Positions 16,476 to 19,334 of a stretch of DNA of 19,334 nucleotides are shown here, piece after piece. Numbering within the stretch: position 1 is the stretch's first letter; every line of letters starts with the position of its first letter. The notes under the pieces are model-generated. The model was given only the letters and a program-made list of their open reading frames with translations, was not told the origin of the DNA and made no database searches. The DNA comes from Bacteroidales bacterium. GTDB taxonomy: Bacteria; Bacteroidota; Bacteroidia; Bacteroidales; DTU049. Position numbers and translations under genes: made by a program. The stretch covers positions 1 to 19,334 of the forward strand of contig JAHDSP010000320.1 in the NCBI GenBank assembly GCA_018432645.1, written 5' to 3'.

Positions 16476-17453
16476 CTAATTATATTTTATAGAGTGTAAT
16501 ATGGCTTCTAAATCCATCATTAGATTTCTTTTAGGTTCATTTGGGTAATATACGTATGCATATACTGTTATTAGACTAGATTTATCTTTACTTATAAAAG
16601 TATGTGATCTAAATGGACCACCCATAAAATCTCCTTCTACTCCCCATAATCCTGAAAACACTATTCTTTCGATGTCATTAATTATTACTCTATCCACTTT
16701 TACCTTAATCACACTGTCATCTATTTTCATATAAGTACCTTCGAATTGTCCAGGAATTTGTAATTTAAGAGTGCTATCTATCCATGATCTAATATGTGTA
16801 GGATTAAATTGATTTTCTTTATTAAAAGGCTCTTTCATAAGGATCAATGCTTGGCTATAATTATTAGTTTCTAACCTTAACCACATAAAATCATTAGTTG
16901 ATTTAGCTTCGAAAAATAAATTTATTAGTTGTAAATCTATGCCATAATTTTGGCTAATTTTTTTCTTTAAATCTATTGCTGGAGATTTAGTCATTATTTC
17001 ATATATTCTGCGAAATTCAGTATTAGTGAGTGCTTGTAAAATCACTTTGTCTGATTTTTGTATCAATTTTTGTGCACTATCAGGATTCGAGGAACGAATA
17101 AATAAAATAGTTTGTGGTGCTGCAAAGACATCTTCACTTTTAAAAATTCCCTCTTTTTTAACAGTATCTGAAATAATCAAATAGATAATATTTCTATTTT
17201 TCTTTAGTAAATCATTAAGATTCCCCTCTGTTACATATGATATGTCAAATAATTGTTCTGATTGTGGCATACCATAGATTTCTTGAGTTAAAATAGAATC
17301 AAGTGTTTTAGCAGCTTTAGTTTGAGATACACCATCTCTCACTACTACTATAACACTATTAATTTTGCCTATAGATACTGGCATTTTTCTTTGCTCTGTA
17401 CAGCTACTAAATAAAATTGATATTAAAAAAATTATTACAAAATATTTTTTCAT
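16476..17453 (-). CDS. DUF4837-family lipoprotein
   Basis: A 325-residue protein with a lipoprotein signal: [18 protein letters not shown], with cysteine 18 as the modified residue. The mature part starts [17 protein letters not shown] and has [14 protein letters not shown] near residue 75. It ends with a strongly conserved-looking block ([15 protein letters not shown] near 276-290, then [20 protein letters not shown] and AILHSIKY). These features match DUF4837, a family found in Bacteroidota and of unknown biochemical role. Its start codon overlaps the stop of the lytic transglycosylase by 4 bp (ATGA), so the two are made together and probably act together on the envelope, perhaps in peptidoglycan remodelling; that is inference. 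Likely anchored to a membrane by lipid, facing the periplasm. Confidence 0.9.
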   Translation of the reverse strand: MKKYFVIIFLISILFSSCTEQRKMPVSIGKINSVIVVVRDGVSQTKAAKTLDSILTQEIYGMPQSEQLFDISYVTEGNLNDLLKKNRNIIYLIISDTVKKEGIFKSEDVFAAPQTILFIRSSNPDSAQKLIQKSDKVILQALTNTEFRRIYEIMTKSPAIDLKKKISQNYGIDLQLINLFFEAKSTNDFMWLRLETNNYSQALILMKEPFNKENQFNPTHIRSWIDSTLKLQIPGQFEGTYMKIDDSVIKVKVDRVIINDIERIVFSGLWGVEGDFMGGPFRSHTFISKDKSSLITVYAYVYYPNEPKRNLMMDLEAILHSIKYN

Positions 17454-19306
17454 GGGATTTTGAGTTTTTGACCTACATAAATTTTAGTTGATTTTAAATT
17501 ATTAGCTTTCATAATAGCATTAACGGTAGTATTATATTTACTAGCAATACCAGAAAGTGTTTCTCCACTTTTAACAGCATGTATTTGCTGTGTCTCAGTA
17601 TTACTACTAGTTTGTTTAGTTGGATTAATTATTAATTTTTGACCAATAGATATTTTGTCACTTGATAAATTATTCCAATTTTTAATATTATCGACACTAA
17701 CGCCATATTTACTAGCGATACCAGAAAGTGTTTCTCCACTTCTAACTATATGTATTTGCTGTGTCTCAGTATTACTACTAGTTTGTTTAGTTGGATTAAT
17801 TATTAATTTTTGACCAATAGATATTTTATCACTTGATAAATTATTCCAATTTTTAATATTATTAACACTAACGCCATATTTACTAGCAATACCAGAAAGT
17901 GTTTCTCCACTTTTAACTATATGTACTATATTTTGTGTCTTTGCAGATGAAGAAGAACTTTGATTAGTAGTATTTGTACTACTAGCTGTAGAAGTTTTAG
18001 AAGGTGGGGTACTAGAATATATTTTTAATTTTTGACCTACATAAATCTTATTACTTTTGAGGTTATTCCATCTTTTAATATCTGAAACAGTAACTCTATA
18101 CTTGGCAGCAATAGTAGAAAGTGTTTGTCCTCTTTGCACTTTGTGATAAATTACATTACCAGTATTTTGCAATGCGGGAACATTTTTTATTGTAGCATTA
18201 GTATCTACAGTAATTGTCCTTTGTGCTAATAGAGTATCATAAAAAGCTTTTTCTTTGCTATAGAATTGCATCTGATAATTCTTTGGAATACGAATACAAT
18301 ATATTTGATTTTCAGATGATGGTATAATGTTTTTTATATATTGTGGATTGAGGAATTTCAAATCTTCATATGGTATATCAAAAAAATCACTTATTGTTTT
18401 AAGGTTTGTATTATATTTAATGGCTACGGTATCTATTTCCACATCTTTAAATTTAGGTGGCGATGGCACAATATTAAGTTCTTTATAATATGACATTATA
18501 TAAGAAACAGCTATGAATGCTGGTACATAATTTCTGGTTTCTGCGGGTAAATAAGGTAATATTTCCCAATAATTTGTTTTGCCTCCAGAGTTAAGCACTG
18601 CTTTATTAATCCTACCTGCGCCAGCATTATATGCTGCTAATACTAAGGCCCAATCATTATATATATCGTATAAATCTCGCATATGCCTGGCTGCTGCTTC
18701 TGTAGATTTATAAGGATCTCTACGATCATCTACATAAGAAGTTACATTTAAATCATATAATAAACCAGTTCTATACATAAATTGCCATAGTCCGACAGCT
18801 CCCGCTCTACTTTTAGCATTTGGATTTAGTGCTGACTCTACTATAGCCAGATATTTTAATTCTAAGGGCACCTCATATTTACTAAATGTTTCTTCAAAAA
18901 TGGGAAAATACAATTCACCTAAACCAATAACTCTACCTAAAAATTGTTTATGTTTTAAATAATATTTTATCCATTGTTTTACATCTTGATTATATTTATA
19001 TTCAAAAGGAGAATTAATATTCATTATAGCTATCCTTTTGGCTAATAAACTATCATCTAATAATGCGTCTAACTCTTCATCAGTAAAGCTTCTATAATAA
19101 TTTTGTTCAATAGAAATATGTTCAAAATTAGAAGGATAATTATTATAATACAAATCTCTGACAGCTTTATCAAATACAAAAGCTATCTCACTAGAATCAA
19201 CATTATCTATGTCATTATCTATGTCATTATTTTGACTATATATATTAATAGGATATAATACTACTATTACCCAAACTATTATAAAATTAATTTTCTTTTT
19301 CATCAT
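17450..19306 (-). CDS. MltD-like lytic transglycosylase with four LysM domains
   Basis: The start chosen is ATG 19306; an ATG at 19303 is equally possible, and an in-frame TTG at 19312 overlaps the promoter motif and is rejected. From ATG 19306 the protein is 618 residues. A signal peptide ends near INIYSQ. The SLT domain (about 138-263) has the catalytic glutamate E157 in [13 protein letters not shown], then GAVGLWQFM and [15 protein letters not shown] degenerate LysM-like segment may follow near 295-340. Four clear LysM domains cover about 386-430, 461-505, 518-562 and 575-618, each with a (S/R)GxTLSxIA core. It should cleave the glycan strand of peptidoglycan in the periplasm, with LysM domains binding the wall. 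Domains 2-4 come from a recent 171-bp tandem duplication. It is coupled to the DUF4837 gene by an ATGA overlap. Confidence 0.95.
   Translation of the reverse strand: MMKKKINFIIVWVIVVLYPINIYSQNNDIDNDIDNVDSSEIAFVFDKAVRDLYYNNYPSNFEHISIEQNYYRSFTDEELDALLDDSLLAKRIAIMNINSPFEYKYNQDVKQWIKYYLKHKQFLGRVIGLGELYFPIFEETFSKYEVPLELKYLAIVESALNPNAKSRAGAVGLWQFMYRTGLLYDLNVTSYVDDRRDPYKSTEAAARHMRDLYDIYNDWALVLAAYNAGAGRINKAVLNSGGKTNYWEILPYLPAETRNYVPAFIAVSYIMSYYKELNIVPSPPKFKDVEIDTVAIKYNTNLKTISDFFDIPYEDLKFLNPQYIKNIIPSSENQIYCIRIPKNYQMQFYSKEKAFYDTLLAQRTITVDTNATIKNVPALQNTGNVIYHKVQRGQTLSTIAAKYRVTVSDIKRWNNLKSNKIYVGQKLKIYSSTPPSKTSTASSTNTTNQSSSSSAKTQNIVHIVKSGETLSGIASKYGVSVNNIKNWNNLSSDKISIGQKLIINPTKQTSSNTETQQIHIVRSGETLSGIASKYGVSVDNIKNWNNLSSDKISIGQKLIINPTKQTSSNTETQQIHAVKSGETLSGIASKYNTTVNAIMKANNLKSTKIYVGQKLKIP
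17579..17912 (-). repeat. 171-bp intragenic tandem repeat encoding LysM plus linker
   Basis: 17579-17741 and 17750-17912 align at a constant offset of 171 bp (57 codons) with only four differences by my reading (17657, 17692, 17693, 17717), including 78 identical bases in a row. This makes LysM domains 2 and 3 and their Ser/Thr/Gln-rich linkers nearly identical, and part of domain 4 shares the unit. Confidence 0.93.
19201..19224 (-). repeat. 12-bp tandem duplication near the transglycosylase N-terminus
   Basis: CATTATCTATGT occurs twice in a row (19201-19212, 19213-19224) and starts a third time. It encodes an acidic NDIDNDID stretch just after the signal peptide, probably a flexible linker. 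Confidence 0.75.
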
Positions 19307-19309
19307 TTG

Positions 19310-19317
19310 CAAAGATA
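19310..19317 (-). promoter_or_regulatory. Bacteroidota-type -7 promoter element for the transglycosylase-DUF4837 operon
   Basis: Minus strand reads TATCTTTG followed by CA, a full TAnnTTTG match. It ends only 3 bp before the ATG at 19306, so transcription would begin at or within a few bases of the start codon, giving a leaderless or nearly leaderless message. The -33 region lies beyond the right edge of the window and cannot be checked. Confidence 0.5.
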
Positions 19318-19334
19318 CAAAGTAAAAAATAAAA

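Noticed and set aside
17579..17912. 171-bp repeats as a non-coding satellite or CRISPR-like array
   Set aside because: The reading frame is open throughout, the period is 57 codons, and each unit encodes a complete LysM domain.
19307..19312. TTG start at 19312 giving a two-codon longer transglycosylase (MQMMKKK)
   Set aside because: The TTG overlaps the TATCTTTG promoter motif, and two ATG codons follow at once with an equally good signal peptide.

Overview
The window reads as a stretch of chromosome from a low-GC (roughly 30% by eye) member of the Bacteroidota. The signs are: a TonB-dependent receptor with an N-terminal carboxypeptidase-regulatory-like domain, a very large exported protein with a type IX secretion (T9SS)-like C-terminal domain, a PorV-like barrel, a DUF4837 lipoprotein, the tiny AURKAIP1/COX24-like basic protein, promoters of the TAnnTTTG type, and A/T-rich leaders without Shine-Dalgarno sequences. 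Every gene I can support is on the minus strand, so transcription runs from right to left.

Reading in the direction of transcription: (1) 19306-16476, a LysM lytic transglycosylase and a DUF4837 lipoprotein, joined by a 4-bp ATGA overlap, form a cell-envelope pair. (2) 16400-13951, an HU/IHF-like protein, a 31-residue COX24-like protein (too short for ordinary ORF calling), RNase G (rng) and recX form a tightly spaced nucleic-acid operon behind a good TAACTTTG promoter. (3) 13950-13364 is about 590 bp without a gene. It is an unusual patchwork of short degenerate repeats, then an A/T-tract palindrome. (4) 13363-13031 encodes an unrecognised 110-residue single-pass membrane protein. (5) 12949-4094 is a three-gene outer-membrane/export operon (TonB-dependent receptor, 1359-residue exported protein, PorV-like barrel) closed by a strong intrinsic terminator at 4038-4068. 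(6) 3898-1 is a drug-efflux type operon: TetR regulator, TolC-like channel, periplasmic adaptor lipoprotein and the first 281 residues of an RND pump that runs off the left edge. The tetR promoter region carries a candidate operator.

By function, groups 1, 5 and 6 all act at the cell envelope, while group 2 is RNA/DNA housekeeping. The most distinctive parts are the receptor-cargo-PorV trio, whose large cargo I cannot assign a function, and the repeat patchwork at 13480-13920. There are no rRNA or tRNA genes, IS elements or CRISPR arrays that I can see. I found no proven new system; the trio is the best candidate for one.
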